Positions 27,768 to 36,414 of a stretch of DNA of 64,000 nt are shown here, piece after piece. The notes under the pieces were generated by a model. It had not been told where the DNA came from and did no database searches. It saw only the letters and a list, made by a program, of their open reading frames with translations. The stretch comes from Prescottella soli (GTDB taxonomy: Bacteria > Actinomycetota > Actinomycetes > Mycobacteriales > Mycobacteriaceae). How positions within the stretch are numbered: position 1 is the stretch's first letter; every line of letters starts with the position of its first letter. A program made the position numbers and the translations under genes. The DNA is taken from assembly GCF_040024445.1 (NCBI RefSeq), contig NZ_CP157276.1:1488001-1552000 (forward strand). The letters run 5' to 3'.

Positions 27768-28496
27768 TCAGAGCGGAGTGTTGATCAGGTGGCCCGGTCG
27801 CGCGGTGACGAGGTGCCCGTCGGGGATCTCCTTCCAGTTGTGGTTCCGGTCGTACGGTTCGGAGCTCAGGACGGCGCGGTCGTCGTCGACGAGTGCCGAC
27901 AACGAGTGGTCCCACGTCGTGGCCCACAGCTGCCGACCGTCCCCGAGCAGCATGTTCAGCCTCGATCCGGGTGCGGCATCGACCACGAGCTGCGTGACCT
28001 GGATCAGCGCGACCTCCGGACTGTTCTCCCGCAACGCGTCCCGGACCAGCAGCCACAGCAGGGCCGAATCGGTGGGCGCCTCCAGTCCCAGCAGGTCGAC
28101 GGGCGGCAGTCCCTGCACCGGTCCCGCCATCGATTCGGGCCAGCCGACGATCCGCCCGTTGTGACTGAACGCCCAGTGTCCCGAGACGAACGGTGCACAC
28201 GCGCTGCGTTCGACCGGCATCCCGACCGTCGCCGAACGGATCGCCGCGAGCACCGCGTGCGAGCGGACCCGCGAGAGCATCTCGGGCAGTGCGGGATCCG
28301 ACCAGATCGGCATCGCGCTGCGGTACCGGGACAGCGTCGGACCCCACCACGCGGCACCGAACCCGTCGGCGTTGACGGTGCCGCCGCCGCGCATGTCGCG
28401 CGGGTCCCACGACTGGCGCAGCAAGGAGAACTCCCCCGCCGTGATCACCTCGCGCACCGAGCGCGTCGGACCGACGTAGCCCAGGTGTCGACACAT
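27768..28496 (-). CDS. egtC: Gamma-glutamyl-hercynylcysteine sulfoxide amidohydrolase EgtC
   Basis: A 242-residue class II glutamine-amidotransferase-fold hydrolase that removes the glutamyl group during ergothioneine synthesis. The N-terminus MCRHLGYVGP puts the nucleophile Cys2 right after the initiator Met. Further motifs are NADGFGAAWW, AFSHNGRIVGWPE and DSALLWLLVRDAL. ATG 28496 overlaps the egtB stop by one base (TGATG), so translation is coupled. The longer upstream frame is only egtB sequence in another phase. Confidence 0.94.
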   Translation of the reverse strand: MCRHLGYVGPTRSVREVITAGEFSLLRQSWDPRDMRGGGTVNADGFGAAWWGPTLSRYRSAMPIWSDPALPEMLSRVRSHAVLAAIRSATVGMPVERSACAPFVSGHWAFSHNGRIVGWPESMAGPVQGLPPVDLLGLEAPTDSALLWLLVRDALRENSPEVALIQVTQLVVDAAPGSRLNMLLGDGRQLWATTWDHSLSALVDDDRAVLSSEPYDRNHNWKEIPDGHLVTARPGHLINTPL

Positions 28497-29788
28497 CAGA
28501 CGTACCTCGCGCAGCGGAAACCGGCGAAGATCTGGCGCCTGATCGGGTGATCCCAGTTCCGGAACGTGCCCCGGCACGCCACCGGATCGGTCCCGAACGA
28601 CCCGCCGCGCAGCACGCGGTAGTCGCCGCCGAAGAACACCTCCGAGTACTCCCGGTACGGGAACACCTCGAAGCCCGGGTACCCGGTGAACGGCGACGAC
28701 GTCCACTCCCACACGTCGCCGATCAGCTGGTGCACGCCCGCCGCGGACGCGCCCTTCGGATAGGACCCGACCGGGGCGGGGCCGAGGTGCCGCTGCCCGA
28801 GGTTCGCGCGTCGGTGGTCGGGATCCTCGTCACCCCACGGGAACCGGCGCGAGCGTCCGCTGGCCGGATGCCAGCGCGCCGCCTTCTCCCACTCGGCCTC
28901 GGTGGGCAGCCGCTTGCCGGCCCACCGCGCATACGCCTGCGCCTCGAACCAGCAGACGTGCAGCACCGGCTCCTCCGGCGGCACCGGCTCGAGCACCCCG
29001 AACCGCTGCCGCCACCAGTGCCCACCACCGTCGCCGACCCAGAACTGCGGCGCCTCGAGCCCGGCTTCGAGACGGTGCTGCCACCCGCGCGCGCTCCACA
29101 GTTCCCTGCGCTGGTAACCGCCGTCCTCGATGAACGTCGCGTAGTCGGCGTTGCTCACCGGGACGGTGTCGATCGCGAACTCGTCGACGAACACCCGGTG
29201 CGCGGGCCGCTCGTTGTCGAGTGCCCACGGATCGTCGGACGTGCCCATCACGAACTCGCCCGCAGGAATGACGACTTCGGGTTCGATCACGGGAGCGACG
29301 GCGACTGCGATCGGCGGCGCGGTCAGCACCGCCGGTCCGGCACGCAGCTGGTGCGTCGCGAGCATCGTCTCGTCGTGCTGCTGCTCGTGCTGGGCGATCA
29401 TCGCGAACGCGAACCCGTTCTCCTCGAGTCGACTTCCACGAAACCTGCTCGCGTCCAACACGTCCCAGACCTTGTCCCGGACCTCTCCCACGTAGCGCCG
29501 GGCCTCCCCGGGCCCGAGCAGCGGGAGCGTCGGACGCGTGGAGCGGGCGTGCTTGAACGCGTCGTACAACTCGTCGATGTCGCTGCGCACCGCCTCGCGA
29601 CCGCCGACGTCGCGAACCAGCCACAGCTCCTCCTGGTTCCCGATGTGGGCGAGGTCCCACACCAACGGGCTCATCAGCGGCGAGTGCTGCGCCACGAGGT
29701 CGGGATCGTCGACGCTGTCGGTGAGGGTGACGGTGCGCCGCCGGGCCCGCGACAACGCCGACTCGAGCTGCTCGCGCAGGCCGTTCAC
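28496..29788 (-). CDS. egtB: Hercynine oxygenase EgtB (iron-dependent sulfoxide synthase)
   Basis: A 430-residue non-haem iron enzyme joining gamma-glutamylcysteine to hercynine. The N-terminal DinB-like domain carries the three iron ligands as His48 (WDLAHIGNQEE) and His134/His138 (AQHEQQHDE), in the same spacing as characterised EgtB. The C-terminal domain is formylglycine-enzyme-like (GKRLPTEAEWEKAARW, GDVWEWTSSPFTGYPG, VLRGGSFGT). I chose GTG 29788 because it shares GTGA with the egtA stop and has GCGGGAG upstream; the open frame to 29824 is less likely. It is followed by egtC with a 1-base overlap. Confidence 0.95.
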   Translation of the reverse strand: MNGLREQLESALSRARRRTVTLTDSVDDPDLVAQHSPLMSPLVWDLAHIGNQEELWLVRDVGGREAVRSDIDELYDAFKHARSTRPTLPLLGPGEARRYVGEVRDKVWDVLDASRFRGSRLEENGFAFAMIAQHEQQHDETMLATHQLRAGPAVLTAPPIAVAVAPVIEPEVVIPAGEFVMGTSDDPWALDNERPAHRVFVDEFAIDTVPVSNADYATFIEDGGYQRRELWSARGWQHRLEAGLEAPQFWVGDGGGHWWRQRFGVLEPVPPEEPVLHVCWFEAQAYARWAGKRLPTEAEWEKAARWHPASGRSRRFPWGDEDPDHRRANLGQRHLGPAPVGSYPKGASAAGVHQLIGDVWEWTSSPFTGYPGFEVFPYREYSEVFFGGDYRVLRGGSFGTDPVACRGTFRNWDHPIRRQIFAGFRCARYV

Positions 29789-31011
29789 ATCGACTCCCGC
29801 CCGGGGCGCTCGCCGCGCCGACACCGGTGGGCCGCCGCCGCCAGCTCCGACGCGAGCACGCGGTCCGGTGCGTAGTCGGCCGCCAGCTCGAGCAACGCGA
29901 CCGCCCCGCCGCGCAGGTCACCGTCCGCGAGCCCGTCACGCGCCGCATCCCGCCACCGGCCGCGGGTCGGCAGCGCGACATCGACGGCCTCCGGCGCGGT
30001 CAGCAGCGCCTCGAGCGCCGCCACCGGCACCCGCCACCGGTCGCCCGGCTGGGCGTCGAAGTACCGCACCTCGAGGTGGCCGACCGCCCGTACCGCGGGG
30101 AACACCGTCGTCAGGTGGTAGTCGAGGTCGGCGCGCGTCGGCCGCCGACCGAGTTCGTCGTCGAGCGCGCCGTCGATCCAGTCCCCGAACGTCGCGCCGG
30201 GAGGAGCCGTCCAGCACGGTCCGTCGCGCCGCACGCACAGCAGCGGGACGTCGAGCACCCATCGCGCGTAGTCGCCGATCGGGTCCACCGAGAACTCCCC
30301 GGACTCCGACGGCCCGCTCGTGCGGGAGCGATCGAGCTCGAGCCACGTCCGCATCCGCTGCGACGCCCAGTCCCCCGGGGGGATGCCGCGCAGCCGCGGC
30401 GAGCACGCGAACGCGGCGACCAGGGCGGGCCCGACGGCGTGCAGCAGGTTCCATCGCCGGGCGACGTCCGCGGTGTCGGCGCCCGCGTCGACGCTCACCT
30501 GCACGGCCGCCGTGTTGCACATCATGAGCTTGCCGAACGGCCCGATGTCCTCGAACCGCTCCTCCATCGCCCGGTAGCGCGGCAGCTGGAGCAGCCGCTG
30601 CGCGGTCCGCCGGGAATCGGCCGCGTGTGCGTGCGTGGTGATGGAGCGCGTCGCGAGAAGCGCGCGCAGGGTTCGTTCGTCGGAGGCGAGCGCGTCGCAG
30701 AGCGCGACGGCGCTGTCGCGGGGAGCGCTGGAGAGTTCGATCTGACCGCCGGGTTCGATGGTGACGAGGCTGCCGGACGGCAGCGGGAACGCGGGCGAAT
30801 CGGAGACGAGGGACCGCGGGGCATGAGGCCCGAGAGCTGCGGCGATGGAGGCGAGGTCGGGGCGGGTCGACGAGGGACTTCGGTGTTCGGTGAGCCATTC
30901 GAGTTCGGCACCGATCAGCCTCGGCGGCCCCAGCTTGAAGCACACGCCGCCGACGTAGGACTCCGCTGCCGGGCGTGAGCTGAGACGGGTGGACTCGACT
31001 GCGACAACCAT
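29785..31011 (-). CDS. egtA: Glutamate-cysteine ligase EgtA
   Basis: A 408-residue GCS2-family ligase making gamma-glutamylcysteine from Glu, Cys and ATP for EgtB. Motifs include GAELEWLTEH near the start, EPGGQIELSSAP, MMCNTAAVQVSVDAG and FPAVRAVGHLEVRYFDAQPG. ATG 31011 follows a GGGGAGG box by 5 bases. It heads egtA-egtB-egtC-egtD on the minus strand and diverges from egtE. The C-terminus is acidic then basic with no domain. Confidence 0.93.
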   Translation of the reverse strand: MVVAVESTRLSSRPAAESYVGGVCFKLGPPRLIGAELEWLTEHRSPSSTRPDLASIAAALGPHAPRSLVSDSPAFPLPSGSLVTIEPGGQIELSSAPRDSAVALCDALASDERTLRALLATRSITTHAHAADSRRTAQRLLQLPRYRAMEERFEDIGPFGKLMMCNTAAVQVSVDAGADTADVARRWNLLHAVGPALVAAFACSPRLRGIPPGDWASQRMRTWLELDRSRTSGPSESGEFSVDPIGDYARWVLDVPLLCVRRDGPCWTAPPGATFGDWIDGALDDELGRRPTRADLDYHLTTVFPAVRAVGHLEVRYFDAQPGDRWRVPVAALEALLTAPEAVDVALPTRGRWRDAARDGLADGDLRGGAVALLELAADYAPDRVLASELAAAAHRCRRGERPGRESM

Positions 31012-31098
31012 GCCATCCTCCCCTCGGGAGCGGTCGAGCGTCCTCCTCGAGGGTAGAGCCCGCTCCCCGTCGTCGCTACCGATCGGGAGGATTGGCCG
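31012..31098. promoter_or_regulatory. Divergent promoter region between egtA and egtE
   Basis: The 87 bases between the two divergent starts must hold promoters for both egtABCD and egtE. Both ribosome sites are visible (GGGGAGG for egtA, GGGAGG for egtE). I see no convincing -10/-35 pair by eye and no palindrome longer than 5 bp. Confidence 0.5.
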
Positions 31099-32271
31099 AT
31101 GCTCGACCTCGAACGGCTCAGACGCGACACCCCGGGATGTCTGGAACGGGTGTTTCTCGACAGCGCGGGATCGTCGCTGCCGCCGCAGCCGGTACTGGCC
31201 ACTGTGATCGGACACCTGCGCCGCGAGGCCGAGGTCGGCGGCTACGTCGCGGCCGCCGAACGGGCCGACGACCTCGCCGCGGTGCGGGTGTCGCTGGCCG
31301 AGCTGATCGGCGCGGAGCCGCAGGACATCGCCCTCATGGACAGCGCCACCCGGGCCTGGAGCGAATTCGTGGCGGCGATCCGGTTCGCGCCGGGCGACCG
31401 GATATTGATCTCCCAGGTGGAGTACGCCAGCAACGCCATCACCGCGCTGCACCGGGCCCGCGCGACGGGCGCGACGGTCGAGGCGGTGCCGAGCGACCCC
31501 AACGGCCGCATCGACGTCGAAGCGCTCGAACGGATGCTCGACGACCGCGTCCGATTGGTGTCGTTGGTCCACGTCCCGACCAACGGCGGGCTGATCAATC
31601 CGGTCCGGGAAGTGGTCGAGCTGGCACACCGCCACGGTGCACTGGTGCTGCTGGACGCGTGCCAGTCGGTGGGACAGGTCCCCATCGACGTCGCCGCCCT
31701 CGGAGTGGACGCGCTGTCCGCGACCGGCCGCAAGTGGCTCCGCGGACCACGGGGAACCGGGTTCCTCTACGTGCGCGGCGAACTCGCGGGGTCACTGGAC
31801 CCCACGGCGCTGGATCTGCACGGCGCCGAGTGGACCGGACCCGACGCGTATCGGCCGGCGCCGGATGCACAGCGATTCGAGTTGTGGGAGTGCGACGTCG
31901 CAGCTCGACTCGGCCTCGGCGCGGCGGCCGACTACCTTCTCGGCATCGGAATCGAGTACGCCGCAACCGCTGTCGCCGATCGCGCCGAGCGAATGCGCGG
32001 TGGCCTCGGCGATCTCGGCGGCGTGACCGTCCGCGACCTGGGCACCGACCGCTGTGGCATCGTGACCTTCACCGTCGACGGGGTCGATCCGGCGAGTGTT
32101 CGAGAACAGCTGGCGCGCAACGCCGTAACGGTGACCGTGAGCGGCCGGTCGTCGACGCTGCTCGACATGAGCGCCCGCGGACTCGACGCCGTCGTGCGCG
32201 CGTCCGCGCACTACTTCGTGTCCGACAGCGACATCGACCGATTCCTGGCGGCGGTCGCGCGCCTCGCGTGA
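31099..32271 (+). CDS. egtE: Ergothioneine C-S lyase EgtE (PLP-dependent)
   Basis: A 390-residue aminotransferase class V-fold enzyme that cleaves hercynylcysteine sulfoxide to ergothioneine. The opening FLDSAGSSLPPQPVLATVIG, VPTNGGLINPVREVVELAHR, DACQSVGQVPIDVAALG and the PLP lysine Lys212 in ATGRKWLRGPRGTGFLYV are characteristic. ATG 31099 has GGGAGG 8 bases upstream. It is divergent from egtA rather than following egtD, so its expression is not tied to the egtABCD transcript. Class V homologues are broad, but context makes EgtE the best call. Confidence 0.9.
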   Translation: MLDLERLRRDTPGCLERVFLDSAGSSLPPQPVLATVIGHLRREAEVGGYVAAAERADDLAAVRVSLAELIGAEPQDIALMDSATRAWSEFVAAIRFAPGDRILISQVEYASNAITALHRARATGATVEAVPSDPNGRIDVEALERMLDDRVRLVSLVHVPTNGGLINPVREVVELAHRHGALVLLDACQSVGQVPIDVAALGVDALSATGRKWLRGPRGTGFLYVRGELAGSLDPTALDLHGAEWTGPDAYRPAPDAQRFELWECDVAARLGLGAAADYLLGIGIEYAATAVADRAERMRGGLGDLGGVTVRDLGTDRCGIVTFTVDGVDPASVREQLARNAVTVTVSGRSSTLLDMSARGLDAVVRASAHYFVSDSDIDRFLAAVARLA

Positions 32272-32431
32272 ACCTCTCGTCACATCCGACTCTCCAGTAA
32301 CGATTCGGACAACTATTTCGCAATGCTCACATAACTCGCGGCGCCCCGCCAGTGCCCAGTTGTCACCGCCCCTGCCCGCCACACCGGTGCTGTCAATTCG
32401 TGTTCCGCCCGATCCACAGACCGGAAAGTTC

Positions 32432-32450
32432 GTTCCCGCTGTGCGGGAAC
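32432..32450. repeat. Hairpin with 8-bp stem upstream of the FAD flavoprotein gene
   Basis: GTTCCCGC (32432-32439) and GCGGGAAC (32443-32450) pair perfectly around TGT. It lies 79 bases before the flavoprotein start and 161 after the egtE stop. It could be an operator or the end of the egtE transcript; no T-tract follows. A further 8-bp palindrome, ACAATTGT, lies at 32495-32502. Confidence 0.5.
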
Positions 32451-32528
32451 TGTGTGCCAATGGGCATTCCGTCCAGGTAAATGATCTGTGTCACACAATT
32501 GTTCACGTAATCGTGAGAGGACGACCGT

Positions 32529-34004
32529 ATGGCTGAGGCCACGCCCATTCGCCCCATTCCTGCAGATCAAGTCACCGACTGGGCCTACGAGGCCGACGTC
32601 GTCGTCGCCGGATTCGGTGTCGCCGGCGCCGCCGCCGCTGTCGGCGCGGCCCAGGCGGGCGCCGACGTCCTGGTGCTCGAACGCACCGGCGGCTGGGGCG
32701 GCGCCGCGGCGATGGCCGGCGGCTTCATCTACATGGGCGGTGGCACCCCGCTCCAGAAGGCGTGCGGGTTCGAGGACACCGTCGACAACATGAAGGCGTT
32801 CATGAAGGCCGCTCTCGGCCCGGGCACCGACGAGGCGAAGATCGACGCCTACTGCGAAGGCAGCGTCGACCACTACCACTGGCTGGTCGACGAGTGCGGC
32901 GTCCCGTTCAAGATGAGCTTCTGGGGCGAGCCGGGCTGGGAACCGCCGTTCGACGACGGCCTGCAGTACACCGGCGGCGAGAACTCGGCGCCGTTCAACG
33001 CCACCATTCCCCCGGCCCCGCGCGGTCACGTCCCGCAGATGTCGGACAAGCAGTCCGGCGGCGAAAAGGGCGGCGGCTTCATGCTGATGAAGCCCCTCAC
33101 CGACAAGGCTGCCGAACTGGGTGTGCGCGCCGAGTACGACATGCGCGTGCAGGCCCTGATCGTCGACGCGGACGGTCGCGTGGTGGGCATCCAGGCCAAG
33201 CAGTACGGCAAGGACGTCGCGGTCCGAGCCCGCCAGGGCGTCGTCCTGGCGACCGGCAGTTTCGCCTACAACGACACCATGCTCGAGTCGTTCGCGCCGA
33301 AGATGGTGGGTCGCCCGGCCGCCTCGATCGAGGAGCACGACGGCCGCGCAATCCGGATGGCGCAGGCACTCGGCGCCGACCTCGCGCACATGGACGCCGC
33401 CGAGGTCGCGTTCTTCTGCGATCCGCAGCTGTTCATCCGCGGCATCCTGGTCAACGGCCGCGGCCAGCGCTACATCAACGAGGACACCTACCCGGGCCGG
33501 GTGGGCCAGGCCACGCTGTACGAGAACGAGAACCAGGCATACCTGATCATCGACGAGGCCGCCTACGAGGAGGGCCTGACCCGCCCGACCGCGACCGAGC
33601 AGCTGCGCCACCAGCCCAAGTGGGTCGCCGAGACCGTCGAGGAGCTCGAGGCCGAGATGGGCCTGCCCGCCGGCGCGCTGCAAGCCACCGTCGACGTCTA
33701 CAACCGGCACGCCGCGAACGGCGAGGACCCGCTGTTCGGCAAGAAGCCGGAGTGGGTCAAGCCGATCGGCTCCCCCCTCGCGGCGATCGACCTGCGCGGC
33801 ATGACGGGCGGCTTCACGCTCGGCGGCCTGCGCACCAACGTCGACTCCGAGGTGCTGCATGTCTCCGGCGAGCCGATCCCCGGCCTGTTCGCGGCCGGCC
33901 GCTGCACCTCCGGCGTCTGCGCCGGCGGCTACGCGTCCGGTGCGTCGCTGGGTGACGGCAGCTTCTTCGGCCGCCGCGCCGGCATCAGCGCGGCCAAGGG
34001 CTGA
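32529..34004 (+). CDS. FAD-binding dehydrogenase (fumarate-reductase/ketosteroid-dehydrogenase superfamily)
   Basis: A 491-residue flavoprotein with the FAD_binding_2 fold. The dinucleotide site is DVVVAGFGVAGAAAAVGAAQ, followed by ERTGGWGGAAAMAGG. The second FAD contact is LFAAGRCTSGVCAGGYASGA near the C-terminus. Related proteins include 3-ketosteroid delta1-dehydrogenases and fumarate-reductase-like flavoproteins, but the C-terminal active-site block differs from KstD, so I do not assign a steroid substrate. No signal peptide or haem motif is present. ATG 32529 has GAGAGGA upstream. It stands as a single unit closed by a terminator hairpin. Confidence 0.85.
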   Translation: MAEATPIRPIPADQVTDWAYEADVVVAGFGVAGAAAAVGAAQAGADVLVLERTGGWGGAAAMAGGFIYMGGGTPLQKACGFEDTVDNMKAFMKAALGPGTDEAKIDAYCEGSVDHYHWLVDECGVPFKMSFWGEPGWEPPFDDGLQYTGGENSAPFNATIPPAPRGHVPQMSDKQSGGEKGGGFMLMKPLTDKAAELGVRAEYDMRVQALIVDADGRVVGIQAKQYGKDVAVRARQGVVLATGSFAYNDTMLESFAPKMVGRPAASIEEHDGRAIRMAQALGADLAHMDAAEVAFFCDPQLFIRGILVNGRGQRYINEDTYPGRVGQATLYENENQAYLIIDEAAYEEGLTRPTATEQLRHQPKWVAETVEELEAEMGLPAGALQATVDVYNRHAANGEDPLFGKKPEWVKPIGSPLAAIDLRGMTGGFTLGGLRTNVDSEVLHVSGEPIPGLFAAGRCTSGVCAGGYASGASLGDGSFFGRRAGISAAKG

Positions 34005-34021
34005 CACCTCACACCCGAACG

Positions 34022-34064
34022 GAATCGGCCCGGTCGACGCACTTCGCGCCGACCGGGCCGATTC
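34022..34064 (+). terminator. Strong hairpin after the FAD flavoprotein gene
   Basis: A perfect 15-bp stem (34022-34036 with 34050-34064) and 13-base loop start 18 bases after the stop codon. No clear T-run follows, which is usual for actinobacterial intrinsic terminators. Confidence 0.8.
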
Positions 34065-34274
34065 ACATCCGGCCCCGAACGTCCGGTAGAGTGTTTCAAG
34101 TTGTCTCGGCGAGGGCGATTCGCGAAGCACTTCCACACGCTGAATCACCGTGATCGACGCGGCTACGGCTCTGCTCGAGCATCTCTGCTCTTCAGCCGGT
34201 CCGTGTCCGTCCGCCTCTCGCCGCGACGAACGACCGCCAACGAAATCTCACGTGAGTTGTAGGAGCCGTTTCAC

Positions 34275-34865
34275 ATGTCTGACGAAAATCGCCTTGTAGC
34301 CTCCGTCCGTTCCGAGTTCGGCAAGGGCGCTGCCCGCCGCGCGCGTCGCGACGGCCAGGTTCCCGCCGTCGTGTACGGCCACGGCACCGACCCGCAGCAC
34401 CTGAACCTCCCGGCTCGCGAGTTCGCCGCCATCCTGCGTGCGCACGGCACCAACGTCGTCATCAACCTGGACATCGACGGCAAGGAGCAGCTGGCGCTGA
34501 CCAAGTCGATCGTCGTCCACCCGATCCGTCGCCACATCGAGCACGCCGACCTGCTGATCGTCCAGAAGGGCGAGAAGGTCGCGGTCGAGGTTCCGATCGT
34601 CGTCTCCGGCACCGCCGCTCCGGGCGCGCTGGTCACCGAAGAGGTCACCACGATCAAGCTCGAGGTCGAGGCTCTGCACATCCCCGAGTCCGTCGAGGTT
34701 TCGGTCGAGGGCGCCGAGGTCGGCACCCTGATCCTGGCCGGCGCTGTCGCGCTGCCGAAGGGCGCGACCCTGGCCGACGACGCCGAGCTGCTGCTCGTGA
34801 ACGTCGTTGCCGCTCAGGCTGCCGAGCCCGCCGCCGGCGAGGCAGAGGCCGAGGCCGAGGCCTGA
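34275..34865 (+). CDS. rplY: 50S ribosomal protein L25, long (CTC/TL5) form
   Basis: A 196-residue protein that binds 5S rRNA. The N-terminal L25 domain reads [20 protein letters not shown], with [11 protein letters not shown]; the C-terminal TL5-type beta domain contains [17 protein letters not shown]. The last 20 residues are an Ala/Glu tail. ATG 34275 has AGGAG 9 bases upstream. It is followed by pth, as in mycobacteria, with a strong hairpin between them. A leader of some 200 bases precedes it without a recognised element. Confidence 0.96.
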   Translation: MSDENRLVASVRSEFGKGAARRARRDGQVPAVVYGHGTDPQHLNLPAREFAAILRAHGTNVVINLDIDGKEQLALTKSIVVHPIRRHIEHADLLIVQKGEKVAVEVPIVVSGTAAPGALVTEEVTTIKLEVEALHIPESVEVSVEGAEVGTLILAGAVALPKGATLADDAELLLVNVVAAQAAEPAAGEAEAEAEA

Positions 34866-34886
34866 TCAGCTCCGCGCTGAGACGCC

Positions 34887-34927
34887 CAGCGGCGCGCCGA
34901 TCCCGGTTCGGGTTCGGCGCGCCGCTG
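34887..34927 (+). terminator. Hairpin between rplY and pth
   Basis: A perfect 14-bp GC stem (34887-34900 with 34914-34927) and 13-base loop begins 22 bases after rplY. It should end or attenuate rplY transcription before pth. Confidence 0.8.
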
Positions 34928-34965
34928 TCGTATGAGCACCGTCGTATCGAAAGGACGCCCGAGCA

Positions 34966-35544
34966 GTGAGTGACGAGACCGGCACCGCAGTGGTCGTCGG
35001 CCTGGGTAACCCGGGACCGCAGTACGAGAAGACCCGCCACAACGTCGGCTTCATGGTGGCCGACGTCCTCGCCGGGCGCGTGGGCGGAAAGTTCAGCGCC
35101 CACAAGCGCAGCGGCGCCGAGATCGTGCAGACCCGGCTCGTGGGTCGGCAGGTGATCCTCGCGAAACCGCGCTCCTACATGAACCTTTCGGGCGGGGCGG
35201 TCTCCGGGCTGGCCCGCTTCTTCTCCGTGAAGCCGGAGAACATCGTCGTCATCCACGACGAACTCGACCTGGACTACGGCACAATCCGCCTCAAGCAGGG
35301 CGGCGGCGAGGGCGGACACAACGGCCTGCGCTCGATCTCCCAGTCGCTCGGCACCAAGGACTACCTGCGCGCCCGCGTCGGCATCGGCCGCCCGCCGGGA
35401 CGCCAGGACCCCGCCGACTACGTGCTCAAGCCGTTCTCGAGCGTCGAACGCAAGGAACTGGACCTCGTCTGCGAGCAGGCCGCCGACGCCGTCGAACTGG
35501 TGCTGCAGCTCGGACTCGAGGCGGCGCAGAACCGGCTGCACTGA
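34966..35544 (+). CDS. pth: Peptidyl-tRNA hydrolase
   Basis: A 192-residue esterase that recycles peptidyl-tRNA. The family signature [20 protein letters not shown] includes the catalytic His25. [17 protein letters not shown] and [20 protein letters not shown] are the other conserved blocks. Start GTG 34966 has AAAGGA 10 bases upstream. It converges with the accessory operon after it, 12 bases apart. Confidence 0.97.
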   Translation: MSDETGTAVVVGLGNPGPQYEKTRHNVGFMVADVLAGRVGGKFSAHKRSGAEIVQTRLVGRQVILAKPRSYMNLSGGAVSGLARFFSVKPENIVVIHDELDLDYGTIRLKQGGGEGGHNGLRSISQSLGTKDYLRARVGIGRPPGRQDPADYVLKPFSSVERKELDLVCEQAADAVELVLQLGLEAAQNRLH

Positions 35545-35556
35545 GCGCTTCCTAAA

Positions 35557-36414
35557 TCAGAGCACAAGTGCACCACTGAGGAGTCGGTCGACGGCACGCC
35601 CGTCGGCCAACTCCGGACGATCCTCCGGATGCTCGAGGTAGTAGCGGAGGAACCAGTACAGCGGCACCGCACCGACGGCGAACTGATCGGCCTTGACAGT
35701 GATCGTGGGCGGCGACTTCAGCGCACTCGCGAAGGGACCGCGGTAGTGCCGATCCGACTGGGGCTTCGAACCGTCAACCGTGACCATGCTGATCATGGAA
35801 TGACGCGGACCACCGCTCATACTGAAAGGCTCCAGCTTGTCGATCCGATCCCACTCGACCGACTGCGTCTCCGTTGTGCTCCGGACAATCACTTCGAAGG
35901 GTGTGCAGATGACCCGCGAACTTCGAATCTGGCCGGTGAACACGCAGCACAAGTACACGATCAGGTAAGCACCCATTGCTCCGATCACATACGGAAAGAA
36001 GCGTCCCTGCCCTGCTGTCATCGGAAATTCGTATGCATGCGTGAACATTCCGATCGAGAACGCGAGGCACCCCCAACACGCCGCTACGAGGTAGGTCATG
36101 AGCGTCCACCGCGCCCATCGACTCCGGCTGAAGGCGACGCCATCTTTGTTGCAGTGAACTGCGTTTGCTGAGGGCACCGACCTCATCCGAGATCGAATCA
36201 TGTCAGGGGTGTTCATGATCACCGCTGTTACGGCGACCGCAGCCGGGAAGTAGAACAGCCCGTAGACGTATCTGCCCTCGACGATCGCGACGACTGCTTG
36301 GTAGCCCCACAGGATCGCGAAGATTCCGAAGAAGACCACAGCAAGTCCACCGAGCCACCGTTTGTCCCGGGATTGCTTCCAGGCAGTGGGAACCTGCCGG
36401 TATCCGATGTCCAT
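35557..36414 (-). CDS. Four-helix membrane protein, third gene of the WXG operon
   Basis: A 285-residue membrane protein I cannot place in a named family. Hydrophobic segments lie near residues 20-45, 50-67, 102-123 and 138-160, giving two hairpins, then a soluble C-terminal domain of about 120 residues with beta-strand character (VICTPFEVIVRS, VEWDRIDKLEPF) that resembles a PH-like fold. ATG 36414 overlaps the stop of the WXG gene by one base (TGATG), so production is coupled to it. An immunity or secretion-accessory role is inferred from that coupling alone. Confidence 0.8.
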   Translation of the reverse strand: MDIGYRQVPTAWKQSRDKRWLGGLAVVFFGIFAILWGYQAVVAIVEGRYVYGLFYFPAAVAVTAVIMNTPDMIRSRMRSVPSANAVHCNKDGVAFSRSRWARWTLMTYLVAACWGCLAFSIGMFTHAYEFPMTAGQGRFFPYVIGAMGAYLIVYLCCVFTGQIRSSRVICTPFEVIVRSTTETQSVEWDRIDKLEPFSMSGGPRHSMISMVTVDGSKPQSDRHYRGPFASALKSPPTITVKADQFAVGAVPLYWFLRYYLEHPEDRPELADGRAVDRLLSGALVL

